Shown here piece by piece: positions 1 to 9,046 of a stretch of 64,000 bases of DNA. Location of the stretch: assembly GCF_965662675.1 (NCBI RefSeq), contig NZ_CBFIIK010000003.1, positions 39,039-103,038 on the forward strand, written 5' to 3'. Every line of letters begins with the position of its first letter. The first letter of the stretch is position 1. The position numbers were made by a program, and so were the translations under genes. The notes under the pieces are model-generated. The model saw only the letters and a program-made list of their open reading frames with translations, was not told the origin of the DNA and searched no databases. The DNA comes from Roseicyclus sp965662675. GTDB taxonomy: Bacteria > Pseudomonadota > Alphaproteobacteria > Rhodobacterales > Rhodobacteraceae.

Positions 1-1322
1 TGCGCCTCGACCGGGCCCAGATAGGGCCGCTGCACCTCAAGGCAGCGCGCATGATCCATCTCATCGGCCTCGACGATCCCCGCACCGGGGTTCTCCAAGG
101 CCCAGACCATCCCCGCCAGAACCGCACTCGTCACCTGTAGCCCGGTGGCGTTTTGATAGGGGGCAAGATCGCGCGTCTCGGCATTGGACAGGCGCGAACC
201 GAACCAAAGCGCGTTCTTCTCGTGGCCATAGAGCAGCACGCCCAACTCATCGATCCCCTCGACGATCTCATCTTCGGCAAGGATATGATGCTTTTCCTGC
301 GCCCGCCCCGAGCCGAACATCTCGTGCAAGCTCAGCACCGCGTCGTCGCAGGGATGATAAGCATAGTGACAGGTCGGCCGATATTCCGGCGCCGCGCCTT
401 GGCCCACGGTGTAGTAATCCGCGATCGAGATCGCTTCGTTATGGGTGACCAGAAAGCCGAATTGCGGCCCCGGCGTCGGGCACCAGCTATGCACGCGGGT
501 GATCGCGCCGGGACGGTCCAGCCAGATCGCGGCCTGACAGCCGGTATCGTGGCGATAGCCGTTCTCGGGGAACCACGGCTCATGCGTGCCCCACCCCAGC
601 TCCGCGGGCTGGAACCCTTCGGCGATGAAGCCCTCGACCGACCACGTGTTGACGAAGACGCCGCGCGGGCGCGGCACACGGCGCGCCTGGGTGTCGCGCT
701 CGGCGATATGCACACCTTTTACACCCAGATCGCGCATCAGCCCCGCCCAAGCGGCACGATCTTGTGGCATACCGACATCATGCCCGGTGTCGCGCGCCAG
801 CGTCAAAAGCGCCTCTTTCACGAACCATGACACCATGCCGGGATTGGCCCCGCAGCACGAGATTGCGGTCGACCCGCCGGGGTTGGCGGCCTTTTCATCG
901 CGCACCGCTTGGCGCAGCGCATAATTGGTGCGCGCGGCATTATCCGTCGTGCCGAAGTAATAGCCCGCCCAAGGCTCTACCACGGTGTCGATATAAGGAA
1001 CGCCGATCTCGCGGCAGTAGCGCATCAAGTCGAGCGAGGATGTATCGACACTCAGGTTGACGCAAAACCCTTTTCCCGGCTCCAAAAGACGGCCCAGCAC
1101 GGCGCGGTAATTCTCGGGCGTCAGCGCCTCTTGCACATGGGTCAGGCGATGCTGGCGCAGGAAGTTGGCCTGTGCCGCGTCGGGTTCGATCACCACCAGC
1201 TTGTCGGCATCATAATCGAAATGCCGTTCGATCAAGGGCCAAGTGCCTTTGCCGATCGAACCGAAGCCGATGATCACGATCGGGCCGTCGATGCGGCCGT
1301 AGATGGGATGGGTCTGCGCCAT
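1..1322 (-). CDS. hss: Homospermidine synthase (C-terminus cut by window edge)
   Basis: Makes homospermidine from putrescine (and/or spermidine) in an NAD-dependent cytoplasmic reaction. The reverse-strand frame opens with ATG at 1322, preceded by a good AGGAGG ribosome site, and stays open to base 1, so about 440 residues are visible and the C-terminal tail (roughly 30 residues by family length) lies outside. Near the N-terminus is a nucleotide-binding loop, IIGFGSIGKG (about residues 17-26). The saccharopine-dehydrogenase-like core follows, with VEPWAGYYFGTTDNAART and CCGANPGMVSWFVKEAL, both typical of bacterial homospermidine synthases. It is transcribed in the same direction as rpsD, but a terminator lies between them. 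Identification is by recognised family sequence; polyamine choice is known from the family, not shown here. Confidence 0.9.
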   Translation of the reverse strand, partial: MAQTHPIYGRIDGPIVIIGFGSIGKGTWPLIERHFDYDADKLVVIEPDAAQANFLRQHRLTHVQEALTPENYRAVLGRLLEPGKGFCVNLSVDTSSLDLMRYCREIGVPYIDTVVEPWAGYYFGTTDNAARTNYALRQAVRDEKAANPGGSTAISCCGANPGMVSWFVKEALLTLARDTGHDVGMPQDRAAWAGLMRDLGVKGVHIAERDTQARRVPRPRGVFVNTWSVEGFIAEGFQPAELGWGTHEPWFPENGYRHDTGCQAAIWLDRPGAITRVHSWCPTPGPQFGFLVTHNEAISIADYYTVGQGAAPEYRPTCHYAYHPCDDAVLSLHEMFGSGRAQEKHHILAEDEIVEGIDELGVLLYGHEKNALWFGSRLSNAETRDLAPYQNATGLQVTSAVLAGMVWALENPGAGIVEADEMDHARCLEVQRPYLGPVEA

Positions 1323-1352
1323 TCGTGGGGCCTCCTATCGCCTGAACGAAAC

Positions 1353-1383
1353 AAAAAGGGCCGCGCCAGCTTGGCACGGCCCC
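1353..1383 (-). terminator. Rho-independent terminator of rpsD
   Basis: On the minus strand, GGGCCGTGCC and GGCGCGGCCC form a 10-bp stem (one G-U pair) around a 5-nt loop, followed by TTTTTGTTT. It sits just past the rpsD stop codon and ahead of the homospermidine synthase gene, so it should end rpsD transcription. Confidence 0.8.
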
Positions 1384-1405
1384 CTGAACTTGCGTGCAAC
1401 AGTTA

Positions 1406-2026
1406 TCAGTTCTGTGCGTAGTATTCGATAACGAGATTCGGTTCCATCACCACCGGATAGGGCACATCGCCCAAGCCCGGGGTGCGCACGAAGGTGGCGA
1501 TCATCTTGGAATGATCGACCTCGAGGTAATCGGGAACATCGCGCTCGGCCAATTGCACGGCTTCGAGAAGCACGGTCATCTGCTTGGACTTCTGACGCAC
1601 CTCGATCACATCGCCTTCCTTCACGCGGTAGGAGGGGATGTTCACCCGCTGACCGTTCACCGTCACATGGCCGTGGTTCACGAACTGGCGTGCGGCGAAG
1701 ATGGTGGCGACGAATTTCGCGCGGTAGACGACAGCGTCCAAGCGGCGCTCGAGCAGGCCGATGAGCAATTCGCCCGTGTCACCACGGCGACGCTCGGCTT
1801 CGGTGAAGATGCGGCGGAACTGCTTTTCGGTCAGATCGCCGTAATAGCCCTTCAGCTTTTGCTTTGCGCGCAGCTGCAGGCCGAAGTCCGACATCTTGCC
1901 CTTGCGGCGCTGACCATGCTGGCCGGGGCCGTATTCGCGCTTGTTCACCGGGGATTTCGGACGACCCCAGATGTTCTCACCCATCCGGCGGTCGATCTTA
2001 TACTTGGCAGAGGTGCGTTTGGTCAC
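1406..2026 (-). CDS. rpsD: 30S ribosomal protein S4
   Basis: Primary 16S rRNA-binding protein that nucleates assembly of the small ribosomal subunit body. The 206-residue product has the usual S4 length and order: an N-terminal domain with the YGPGQHGQRRKGK block, then the S4 RNA-binding domain around residues 95-160 (RLDAVVYRAKFV, ARQFVNHGHVTVNGQRVNIPSY). The start is GTG, chosen because MTKRTSAKYKIDRR is the expected N-terminus and a GAGGAGA ribosome site precedes it. It stands alone, not in the alpha operon, as is common in alphaproteobacteria. A clear terminator follows at 1353-1383. Confidence 0.97.
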   Translation of the reverse strand: MTKRTSAKYKIDRRMGENIWGRPKSPVNKREYGPGQHGQRRKGKMSDFGLQLRAKQKLKGYYGDLTEKQFRRIFTEAERRRGDTGELLIGLLERRLDAVVYRAKFVATIFAARQFVNHGHVTVNGQRVNIPSYRVKEGDVIEVRQKSKQMTVLLEAVQLAERDVPDYLEVDHSKMIATFVRTPGLGDVPYPVVMEPNLVIEYYAQN

Positions 2027-2186
2027 CGTCTGATCTCCTCTTCATGCATCGAGAGGGCGTTGTCCTTTCCCCGGATTTTGCCGAGGCGACAGGCATTCCC
2101 TTGCGGGGGCCACCAACACCAATATGAACAGCGGCCCATTCGGACCGCCGCGTGAGCGCGCCGTTTAGGCCGAAGCGGCGGGGCTG

Positions 2187-3266
2187 TCAATGCCGCGCGG
2201 ACACCGCATGCGCCGGTGCGCCATGTAAAAGGATCGCGGCCTCGGCGCGGCTGACCATACGCCGGGCGGGTGGGCCGTAAAGATCGGGGTTGTCCGACAA
2301 TTCCGGGCGCAGGTCGAACAACAGGTCGCGCTGCGCCCCGTTCAGATGATCGAGGCCCATGAAGCCGGGATGGAATGTCTCTACCTCCAGCCCATTGGCC
2401 CAGATCACCTCGTGGCGTTCCAGCATCAGGTGGATGTACCATGTCTCGCGCAGGGAATGATCGATGGTGATGAAGCGATCGCCCACCAGATCGGCGGCGC
2501 GCACCAGAACCTCGTCCTCGCCCCAGAGATCGCGGGCGGCGCGCCCCTTGACCAGAACGCGATGCTCGGGGCTGACCACCAGATCATCTTCGGGTCGGTC
2601 AAGCCCCAATGCCCCGCGGCGCAACCTGACGGGGCGCTGTTCGGGCATGGCGAAAAGCCGCGCGCCCGACATGCGGCGATGGCCTGACCACAGTACCTCT
2701 TGGGGGCCGCTGTCGCGGGTCAAAAGCTTGTCGCCCGGCCCCAGATCCTCGATCGCCATCTCGCCTGTCTCGGTTTTCAGCCGCGTGCCGGGCGTGAAAC
2801 AGATGACCGAGGGCCGTTCGGACGGGGTCGCGCGCAACATGCGCTCGGAGCAATGCAAAATGGTCAGATCGCGCTCGGGCGGCGGCATCTCACCCAAGAA
2901 AAGCAGCACCGGCTCGGCCGCATCATCGAGATTGATCGGCACAATGGTAAAGAGCTTGCGTTGATCCGTGACCACGAAGGCCCCGCGAAAGATCGGGTCG
3001 GCCTCGTCAGCGGCGATTTCGGCAGCACTGGGTGCGGGGCGCTGCATCAGCTTGCGCACCACACGTGCCGCGCGGGCGCGCAACTCGACATGTTCGGCGC
3101 TGTCTTGCAGCAACAATGCGCCGCCCTCGCCCGCCAAAGGGATCGCGCGGCCCTGCCAACGCCATGTCATGCCTTCCGAAAGATGAAGATGCCCTTGTGC
3201 CGGATATCCATCCAGCATGGTCTGCGCCCATGTGATCACGAACGCGCCCCGAAAGCCCGTGCTCAT
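2187..3266 (-). CDS. Hint domain-containing protein
   Basis: 359 residues. The first about 150 residues form a conserved but unassigned domain. A Hint (hedgehog/intein-type) module then starts at Cys156 (VICFTPGTRLKT), continues through IEDLGPGDKLLTRDSG and includes VSPEHRVLVKG, the block that carries the Hint histidine. The family is abundant in Rhodobacterales, where Hint modules often sit in or next to secreted proteins; the substrate and any autoprocessing here are unknown. No signal peptide is evident. The start is ATG at 3266. It is followed downstream by rpsD on the same strand with a 160-bp gap, so it is probably a separate unit. Confidence 0.8.
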   Translation of the reverse strand: MSTGFRGAFVITWAQTMLDGYPAQGHLHLSEGMTWRWQGRAIPLAGEGGALLLQDSAEHVELRARAARVVRKLMQRPAPSAAEIAADEADPIFRGAFVVTDQRKLFTIVPINLDDAAEPVLLFLGEMPPPERDLTILHCSERMLRATPSERPSVICFTPGTRLKTETGEMAIEDLGPGDKLLTRDSGPQEVLWSGHRRMSGARLFAMPEQRPVRLRRGALGLDRPEDDLVVSPEHRVLVKGRAARDLWGEDEVLVRAADLVGDRFITIDHSLRETWYIHLMLERHEVIWANGLEVETFHPGFMGLDHLNGAQRDLLFDLRPELSDNPDLYGPPARRMVSRAEAAILLHGAPAHAVSARH

Positions 3267-3380
3267 TGCCCCGCCTCATACTCGTTACGCGGCCAGCCGT
3301 TGATCGGCCATGCCTTTCGCAAAGGGTATCAAAAGTGATTCGCTATGTATAGCGCTCGATTCGCGCCGAGACACAAAATA

Positions 3381-4307
3381 TCAGAATCGCAGGTTCAAAC
3401 TGAGCGATCCGACAAGCTGGCCCTCGGGCTGACCCACGAATTCTTCGGACATGTAGGTCACGCCGTAGAAGAAATTGCTGGTGCCGACCGCGTAATTCGC
3501 GCCAAGGCGCAGCCTTTGACGCGTGGGTTCGACCATGTAGCCGCGGCTCTCGGGCAGAAAGACCGAGCTGTCGACATGCGCGACATCGCCGCCGATCAAA
3601 AACGACCAGCCGCTGCCTTCCGCATCCACGATGCCCGCGATGCGCTGCCCGGTAATAGGATCGCGCGCGCGCAAACCGCCTTGCCCCAGCGTGCCGATGG
3701 TCAGATCGACCCCGGCGCGGGCCATGTTCTCGACCCCGGCCTGAAGCTCGGCAAAGGGGCGCAACTCGCCCCATGACAGCGCGACCGCTTTCGCCATTTC
3801 TACCGTGCCGTGCAGATAGACACCGTTGGCGACTTGAAACCCTTCGACATCCATCCGTGGCATCGAGAACCAATCATGGATTTGCGACTGCAAGCGCCGC
3901 ACGCCCGATTGTTCGCCCGTCACGACCAGATCGGCCCCCGCCGTCACATCGAGCCCCTGCCATCCCAGATGCGTGTGCGCGCCAAGCCACAGGCTACCGG
4001 CATAAAGCCGGTCCCCCGGCGCGGGGCGGGCCAGATTGTCAGGCGCCATCACCTCGCCACGCAGGCGATATTCCATGATCGTGAAGGGTTGGTTGGGCAA
4101 CGCACCGAACCATTCCGCGCCGCGAAAGGCGCTGACCCCGTAGCCACCCGAACGCCAGCGATCTTGCCTGTCGGCGATGGTGTCATTGGTAAAGACCCGC
4201 GCCATGCCGAGCGCTTGGCGTCCATCGACGTCTTGGGCCAAGGCCGGGGCGGCCCAGCCCAGAACAGCGATCGCCAAAGCCCCGAACCGGGTGAAACCGA
4301 AACCCAT
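3381..4307 (-). CDS. LpxR-like (DUF2219) outer-membrane lipid A deacylase family protein
   Basis: Probable outer-membrane beta-barrel of the LpxR family, whose characterised members remove the 3'-acyloxyacyl chain from lipid A. The ATG at 4307 gives a clean signal peptide (cleavage after APALA) and about 308 residues; an upstream TTG at 4337 would add 10 residues. Family hallmarks are the N-terminal NDTIADRQDRWRSGGY block, the GEQ..VRRLQSQIHDWF segment carrying the expected active-site histidine, and a C-terminal strand ending in phenylalanine (SLSLNLRF) as used for BAM insertion. Activity on this organism's lipid A is inferred only. The 114 bp between this gene and the Hint gene shows no other feature. 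Confidence 0.75.
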   Translation of the reverse strand: MGFGFTRFGALAIAVLGWAAPALAQDVDGRQALGMARVFTNDTIADRQDRWRSGGYGVSAFRGAEWFGALPNQPFTIMEYRLRGEVMAPDNLARPAPGDRLYAGSLWLGAHTHLGWQGLDVTAGADLVVTGEQSGVRRLQSQIHDWFSMPRMDVEGFQVANGVYLHGTVEMAKAVALSWGELRPFAELQAGVENMARAGVDLTIGTLGQGGLRARDPITGQRIAGIVDAEGSGWSFLIGGDVAHVDSSVFLPESRGYMVEPTRQRLRLGANYAVGTSNFFYGVTYMSEEFVGQPEGQLVGSLSLNLRF

Positions 4308-4404
4308 GATACCGACCCACGCAAAACAGCGGCGCAAACGCCCGCCCGTTACCCCGACTTATGCGGCGGAATGCGGCGAAAATGTGGCGCGGCGCGGCCT
4401 TATC

Positions 4405-6678
4405 TCAGCCACATTTCGAATAGCCGCAACTGTTGCAGGTCAGGCACCCTTCGGCCATGCGCATGTCGTATTGCCCGCAAGACGCACAGGCCGGGCCGGG
4501 TTTGTGGCCCAGATTGACCACCTCGGCCTGCGGGTCGGATTTCAGCCCCATCCCCTCGCCCGCGATGAAGCCGATAGAGATCATGTGCCGTTCGATCACG
4601 CCTCCGATGGCCGCCAAGATCGACGGCACGTATTTGCCGTTCATCCACGCGCCACCACGCGGATCGAACACGGCCTTGAGCTCCTCGACCACGAAACTGA
4701 CATCGCCCCCGCGCCGGAACACCGCCGAGATCATCCGCGTCAGCGCGACGGTCCAGGCGAAATGCTCCATGTTCTTGGAGTTGATGAAGACCTCGAAGGG
4801 CCGCCTGTGGCCCGACAGCACGATGTCGTTGATCGTGATGTAAAGCGCATGCTCGCTATCGGGCCATTTGACCTTGTAGGTATGCCCCTCAAGCGTTGCG
4901 GGGCGGTCCAGCGGTTCGGACATATAGATGACTTCGCCGCTTGCGGCCTCGACGGCCTCGGGGCCATCGGCTTTATCGGCGGTCTCGGAAACCGACAGGA
5001 CCGATCCCGTCACATCATTGGGCCGATAGGTCGTGCAACCCTTGCAGCCGGTGGCGTAAGCTTCTGCATAAACATCCTTGAAGCTTTCGAAATCGATATC
5101 AGCCGGCACATTGATGGTTTTCGAGATCGAGCTGTCGATCCAGGGCTGAGCCGCTGCTTGCATGCGGACATGGTCGAGCGGTGCCAGCGTTTGGGCGGTC
5201 ACGAAGTGATCGGGCAACGCGGTATCACCAGCATAAGCGCGCCATGCCTTCACGGCGTAATCCACCACCTCTTCCTCGGTCCGGCTACCATCGGGTTGCA
5301 GCACCTTTCGCTTGTAGGAATTGGCGAAGATCGGCTCGATCCCCGAGCTGACATTACCCGCGAACAGGCTGATCGTGCCCGTAGGCGCGATGGAAGTCAA
5401 AAGCGCGTTCCTCAGCCCGTGTTGCGCGATCAAGGCCTGCACTTCCGCATCAAGCCGCAAGATCATCGGTGCCTTGGCATAGGCCGCCGGGTCATAAAGC
5501 GGGAAAGCCCCCTTTTCAGCCGCCAGCAAAGCCGAGGCGCGATAGCTGGCATTGGCGATCAGCCGCAGCCATTCACCCGTCATCTCGGCCGCCTCGGGCG
5601 CGCCGTAGCGCAGCCCCACCATCGCCAAGGCATCGGCCAGACCCGTCACACCAAGCCCGATCCGGCGCTTGGCGCGTGCCTCGGCGGCTTGTGCCTCCAG
5701 CGGGAAGCGCGAAGCATCGACAACATTATCCATCATCCGCACCGACAGCGCCACAAGATCGGCAAGCTTGGCGGGATCGATCCTTGCGTTCGCGCCGAAC
5801 GGATCATCCACCAGCCGCGACAGGTTGATCGACCCCAAAAGACATGCCCCATAGGGCGGCAAGGGCTGCTCTCCGCAGGGGTTGGTCGCCGCGATCGTCT
5901 CGACATAGTTGAGGTTGTTTTCGGCGTTGATGCGGTCGATGAAGATCACGCCGGGTTCGGCATAATCATAGGTCGCGCGCATGATCTTGTTCCACAGATC
6001 GCGCGCCTGCACCGTGCGGTAGACCCGCCCCCCAAAGACCAGATCCCACGGGCCGTCGGCCTTGACCGCCTCCATGAAAGGATCGGTCACAAGAACCGAA
6101 ACATTGAACATGCGCAGGCGCGCGGGGTCCGATTTCGCGTCGATGAAGGCCTCGATATCGGGGTGATCGCAGCGCAGGGTCGCCATCATGGCACCACGAC
6201 GACTGCCCGCCGACATGATCGTGCGGCACATCGCATCCCAGACATCCATGAACGACAGCGGCCCGGATGCATCGGCGGCCACGCCCAAAACCTCGGCCCC
6301 CTTGGGTCGGATGGTTGAGAAATCATAACCGATGCCGCCACCCTGCTGCATGGTCAGCGCCGCCTCGCGCAGATTGTCGAAGATACCGCCCATGCTGTCG
6401 GGCACCGTCCCCATGACGAAGCAGTTGAACAGCGTCACCGACCGCCCCGTGCCCGCACCCGCCACGATACGCCCCGCGGGCAGGTATTTGAAATCCTCGA
6501 GCGCGGTGTAGAACCGCTCTTCCCACCCGGCCTTGTCTTGTTCGACATCGGCCAGCGCACGCGCGATGCGGCGCCATGTATCCTCGACCGACTGGTCGAT
6601 GGCGCTGCCATCGCCTTGCTTGAGACGATATTTCATATCCCAGATTTGCTCGGCGATGGGGGCGGCGAAACGGGTCAT
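4405..6678 (-). CDS. nrdJ: Adenosylcobalamin-dependent (class II) ribonucleotide reductase
   Basis: Reduces ribonucleotides to deoxyribonucleotides using adenosylcobalamin, independent of oxygen. The ATG at 6678 is preferred over the GTG at 6705 because AAAGGAGC lies 8 nt upstream of it; this gives 757 residues. Visible motifs are LFNCFVMGTVPDS (redox Cys86), QQGGGIGYDFS, and the catalytic NPCGEQ with Asn266, Cys268 and Glu270. A C-terminal TSCPD-type domain is followed by a cysteine-rich tail (CASCG...CLTCNSCGYSKC) that probably delivers electrons. No class I nrdAB is seen in this window. It is divergent from the DUF1489 gene. No cobalamin riboswitch is recognisable in the short leader. Confidence 0.95.
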   Translation of the reverse strand: MTRFAAPIAEQIWDMKYRLKQGDGSAIDQSVEDTWRRIARALADVEQDKAGWEERFYTALEDFKYLPAGRIVAGAGTGRSVTLFNCFVMGTVPDSMGGIFDNLREAALTMQQGGGIGYDFSTIRPKGAEVLGVAADASGPLSFMDVWDAMCRTIMSAGSRRGAMMATLRCDHPDIEAFIDAKSDPARLRMFNVSVLVTDPFMEAVKADGPWDLVFGGRVYRTVQARDLWNKIMRATYDYAEPGVIFIDRINAENNLNYVETIAATNPCGEQPLPPYGACLLGSINLSRLVDDPFGANARIDPAKLADLVALSVRMMDNVVDASRFPLEAQAAEARAKRRIGLGVTGLADALAMVGLRYGAPEAAEMTGEWLRLIANASYRASALLAAEKGAFPLYDPAAYAKAPMILRLDAEVQALIAQHGLRNALLTSIAPTGTISLFAGNVSSGIEPIFANSYKRKVLQPDGSRTEEEVVDYAVKAWRAYAGDTALPDHFVTAQTLAPLDHVRMQAAAQPWIDSSISKTINVPADIDFESFKDVYAEAYATGCKGCTTYRPNDVTGSVLSVSETADKADGPEAVEAASGEVIYMSEPLDRPATLEGHTYKVKWPDSEHALYITINDIVLSGHRRPFEVFINSKNMEHFAWTVALTRMISAVFRRGGDVSFVVEELKAVFDPRGGAWMNGKYVPSILAAIGGVIERHMISIGFIAGEGMGLKSDPQAEVVNLGHKPGPACASCGQYDMRMAEGCLTCNSCGYSKCG

Positions 6679-6801
6679 TGGCAGGGCTCCTTTGGGCAGA
6701 CGCACAACATAGCGCGACCGGCCTTTGCGATCAACAGATTGCAGCGGCGCGTGAACGCCCTACGATATGCGGTAGAAACTCGGGATTCTGTGGAGCAGTC
6801 T

Positions 6802-7239
6802 GTGAGTAAGTCGGGGACAATTCATCTGATCAAGCTGTGCGTCGGCGCAGAGCGGGTCGAAGACCTGACTGATTGGCAGGCGACAGCGCGGGCCAAAGGC
6901 CCCGACGGCCTTCCGCGCCATGTCACCCGCATGTGGCCCAAACGCGCCGAAGAGGTGCTGAATGGCGGCGCGCTTTACTGGGTGTTCAAGGGGTTGGTGC
7001 TATGTCGCCAACCTATCTTGCGGCTTGATGCTGTGGATCGTGGCGACGGGATCGCGCGCTGCGGCATCGTGCTTGACCCGACGATAATCCGCGTGGCTCC
7101 GACCGCCAAGCGACCCTTTCAAGGCTGGCGCTACCTTGCCCCCGAGGACGCACCGCGCGATTTGCCCAAGGGCCGCGAGGCCGAAGAAGCGCTGCCGCAA
7201 GCGTTGCAAAATGCATTGGCTGAAATCGGTGTTCTGTAG
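6802..7239 (+). CDS. DUF1489 family protein
   Basis: 145-residue protein of unknown function, recognised from the family N-terminus (IHLIKLCVGAERVEDL) and from WPKRAEEVLNGGALYWVFKG and the RPFQGWRYL block. The GTG at 6802 is chosen because GGAG lies 6 nt upstream and because the DUF1489 family begins right there; in-frame sequence extends further upstream but looks non-coding. It is restricted to alphaproteobacteria. It converges on hisG with an 8-bp gap and is divergent from nrdJ. No membrane segment or catalytic motif is obvious. Confidence 0.85.
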   Translation: MSKSGTIHLIKLCVGAERVEDLTDWQATARAKGPDGLPRHVTRMWPKRAEEVLNGGALYWVFKGLVLCRQPILRLDAVDRGDGIARCGIVLDPTIIRVAPTAKRPFQGWRYLAPEDAPRDLPKGREAEEALPQALQNALAEIGVL

Positions 7240-7247
7240 CGGCCCCT

Positions 7248-7940
7248 TCAAGCCGCGCCGATGAGGCCCACCAGATGGGCCAGCGCCGCCTTTTCCGCCG
7301 CGCCCCATTCCGCCCCGCGCGCACGAAACAACGTCGCCTCGGAGCGGTGGATCAGCCCATCCTCCAAGATGCGCAGGTGATTGGCGCGCAAAGTCTCACC
7401 GGTCGAGGTGATGTCGGCAATCGCCTCGGCGGTGCCATGGGCGACGGTGCCTTCGGTCGCCCCTTGGCTGTCGACAAGCTGATAATCGGCAACCCCCGCC
7501 TCACGCAGGAACTCGCGCACGAGGCGGTGATATTTCGTGGCGATCCGCAGGCGGAACCCGTGCTTGCGCCGAAAGGCGGCCGCGACCGCATCGAGATCCT
7601 CAAGGCCCGTCACATCGATCCAGCAGGCGGGCACGGCGATCACCAGATCGGCATGGCCGAACCCCATCGGCGCCACCACCTCGACCGCTTGATCCCAAGC
7701 GGGGATGCGTTCTTGCACAAGATCAGAACCGGTGACGCCCAGATGGATGCGCCCCGCCGCCAATTCGCGCGGAATCTCACCCGCGGCGAGCAGCATCAAG
7801 CTCATATCCACCCCGTCGACGGCGGCGGCATATTCGCGCTCGGAGCCCGTGCGCCGCATCTCGACGCCGCGGTCGGCGAACCAGCCGAATGTCTTGTCCA
7901 TCAGCCGCCCCTTGGAGGGCACCCCCAGCCGGATCGTCAT
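7248..7940 (-). CDS. hisG: ATP phosphoribosyltransferase catalytic subunit, short form
   Basis: First step of histidine synthesis: ATP plus PRPP gives phosphoribosyl-ATP. At 230 residues it is the short HisG form lacking the C-terminal regulatory domain, which needs HisZ. Motifs include MTIRLGVPSKGRLMDKT at the N-terminus, LGVTGSDLVQE, and the phosphate-binding DITSTGETLRANHL. Its ATG overlaps the hisZ stop codon by 4 nt, so HisZ and HisG should be translationally coupled, matching their hetero-octameric complex. It is the last gene of a hisS-hisZ-hisG operon. Confidence 0.95.
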   Translation of the reverse strand: MTIRLGVPSKGRLMDKTFGWFADRGVEMRRTGSEREYAAAVDGVDMSLMLLAAGEIPRELAAGRIHLGVTGSDLVQERIPAWDQAVEVVAPMGFGHADLVIAVPACWIDVTGLEDLDAVAAAFRRKHGFRLRIATKYHRLVREFLREAGVADYQLVDSQGATEGTVAHGTAEAIADITSTGETLRANHLRILEDGLIHRSEATLFRARGAEWGAAEKAALAHLVGLIGAA

Positions 7941-9046
7941 GGTGCCCCCCCCGCCGTCAGCCGCATCACCAACTCGGGCCGGATCACGCCGCCCACCGCA
8001 GGGATCGCGCGGCCATCGCCCAAGATCCGCGTCAGCGCGTCATAGCGCCCGCCCGATGCGACAGGCGGCAGATCGGCCTGCGCCGCGGCCCAGAAGCCGA
8101 AGACAAAGCCGTCGTAATATTCCATCGTGGTACGTCCGAAATTCGCCTCGAACGGCAGGGTCGCGACATCGATGCCGGCGGCAGAAAGCGCAGCCGTCCG
8201 CGCGGCGAGCCGGTCGACGGCCGGCGACAACCCCGGCAGATCGACACAGATATCGCGCAGATGTTCCAGCGCATCGGGCAGCATCGCCTTGAGCGACAAG
8301 ATCCCGCCCAGAACCTCGGCCTGTGCGGCGGGGATGGGCGCGGTTGCGGCATCGGCGGCAAGGGCGTCCAGACGCGCGGCGACCTCGGCCATGCTGCGCA
8401 GACCGATTTCGGGTGCGGCCCCAGCCAATAGCTTTGCTGCACCCTTATCCGCCAACGCAGCGATCAAAGATGCGCGGGCAGGCGCGGCAGCCTTGGCCCC
8501 GGTGAAGCGGTCAAGCAGCGCGCGAAAGCGGCGCGGGCGCCAGATGTGGCGGCGCAGCGCGGCCTTGCGCGCATCCGAGGTGGTCAGCGTATCGATGGCA
8601 GCTGACAGAATGCCGATATCGCCCGTCACCGCACGTAGATCGAGCCCGCCAAGCGCGCGGGAAAACAGCGCGAACACCTCGGCATCGGCGCGGGTCGGAT
8701 CGGCGCGGTCGAACACCTCGTATCCCACTTGCAGATATTCGCTGGGCCGGCCCGAGCCTGCGGCCTGCGTGCGGAACACCTCGCCCTGATAGCAATAGCG
8801 CGCGGGATCGGCCCCGCCCTGCATATGCATCTGCACCACCGGCACGGTGAAATCGGGGCGCAGCATCAATTCGCCCCGGTCGGGGTCATGGGTGACATAG
8901 GCGCGCGCGCGGATATCTTCGCCGTAAAGATCGAGAAGCGTCTCGGCGGGCAGCAAAAGATCGGCCTCGACGGGTTGAGCGCCCGCCGCGGTGAAGATGG
9001 CCTGAAGCCGTGCTGCCTCGGCCCTGAGGGCGGATTTGTCGCTCAC
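7937..9046 (-). CDS. hisZ: ATP phosphoribosyltransferase regulatory subunit
   Basis: Paralogue of histidyl-tRNA synthetase that lacks aminoacylation and serves as the regulatory partner of short HisG. The GTG at 9046 is chosen because it overlaps the hisS stop (GTGA) and gives 369 residues; the longer open frame upstream runs inside hisS. The class II synthetase-like core is visible: LMLRPDFTVPVVQMH (motif 2 region), RYCYQGEVFRTQ, and C-terminal FEANFGRTTMEYYDGFVFGF and SGGRYDAL. It lies between its paralogue hisS and its partner hisG with 4-nt overlaps on both sides. Confidence 0.93.
   Translation of the reverse strand: MSDKSALRAEAARLQAIFTAAGAQPVEADLLLPAETLLDLYGEDIRARAYVTHDPDRGELMLRPDFTVPVVQMHMQGGADPARYCYQGEVFRTQAAGSGRPSEYLQVGYEVFDRADPTRADAEVFALFSRALGGLDLRAVTGDIGILSAAIDTLTTSDARKAALRRHIWRPRRFRALLDRFTGAKAAAPARASLIAALADKGAAKLLAGAAPEIGLRSMAEVAARLDALAADAATAPIPAAQAEVLGGILSLKAMLPDALEHLRDICVDLPGLSPAVDRLAARTAALSAAGIDVATLPFEANFGRTTMEYYDGFVFGFWAAAQADLPPVASGGRYDALTRILGDGRAIPAVGGVIRPELVMRLTAGGAP

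Noticed and set aside
3231..3240. Single TGTGATCACG inside the Hint-domain gene (and a second at 17933 in xdhB)
   Set aside because: Single copies lacking the 21-bp partner, and explained by Val-Ile-Thr codons; not operators.
4177..6318. Long open frame antisense to nrdJ, and similar long frames antisense to dnaE and the his genes
   Set aside because: GC-rich codon use makes antisense frames open; the sense products are well-known conserved enzymes and the antisense translations look like nothing known.
6703..6775. NrdR-box-like sequences upstream of nrdJ (CACAACATAGCGCG and CTACGATATGCGGTAG)
   Set aside because: Each matches the consensus only partly, and the two are about 57 bp apart instead of the usual 31-32 bp, so I do not call a regulatory site.
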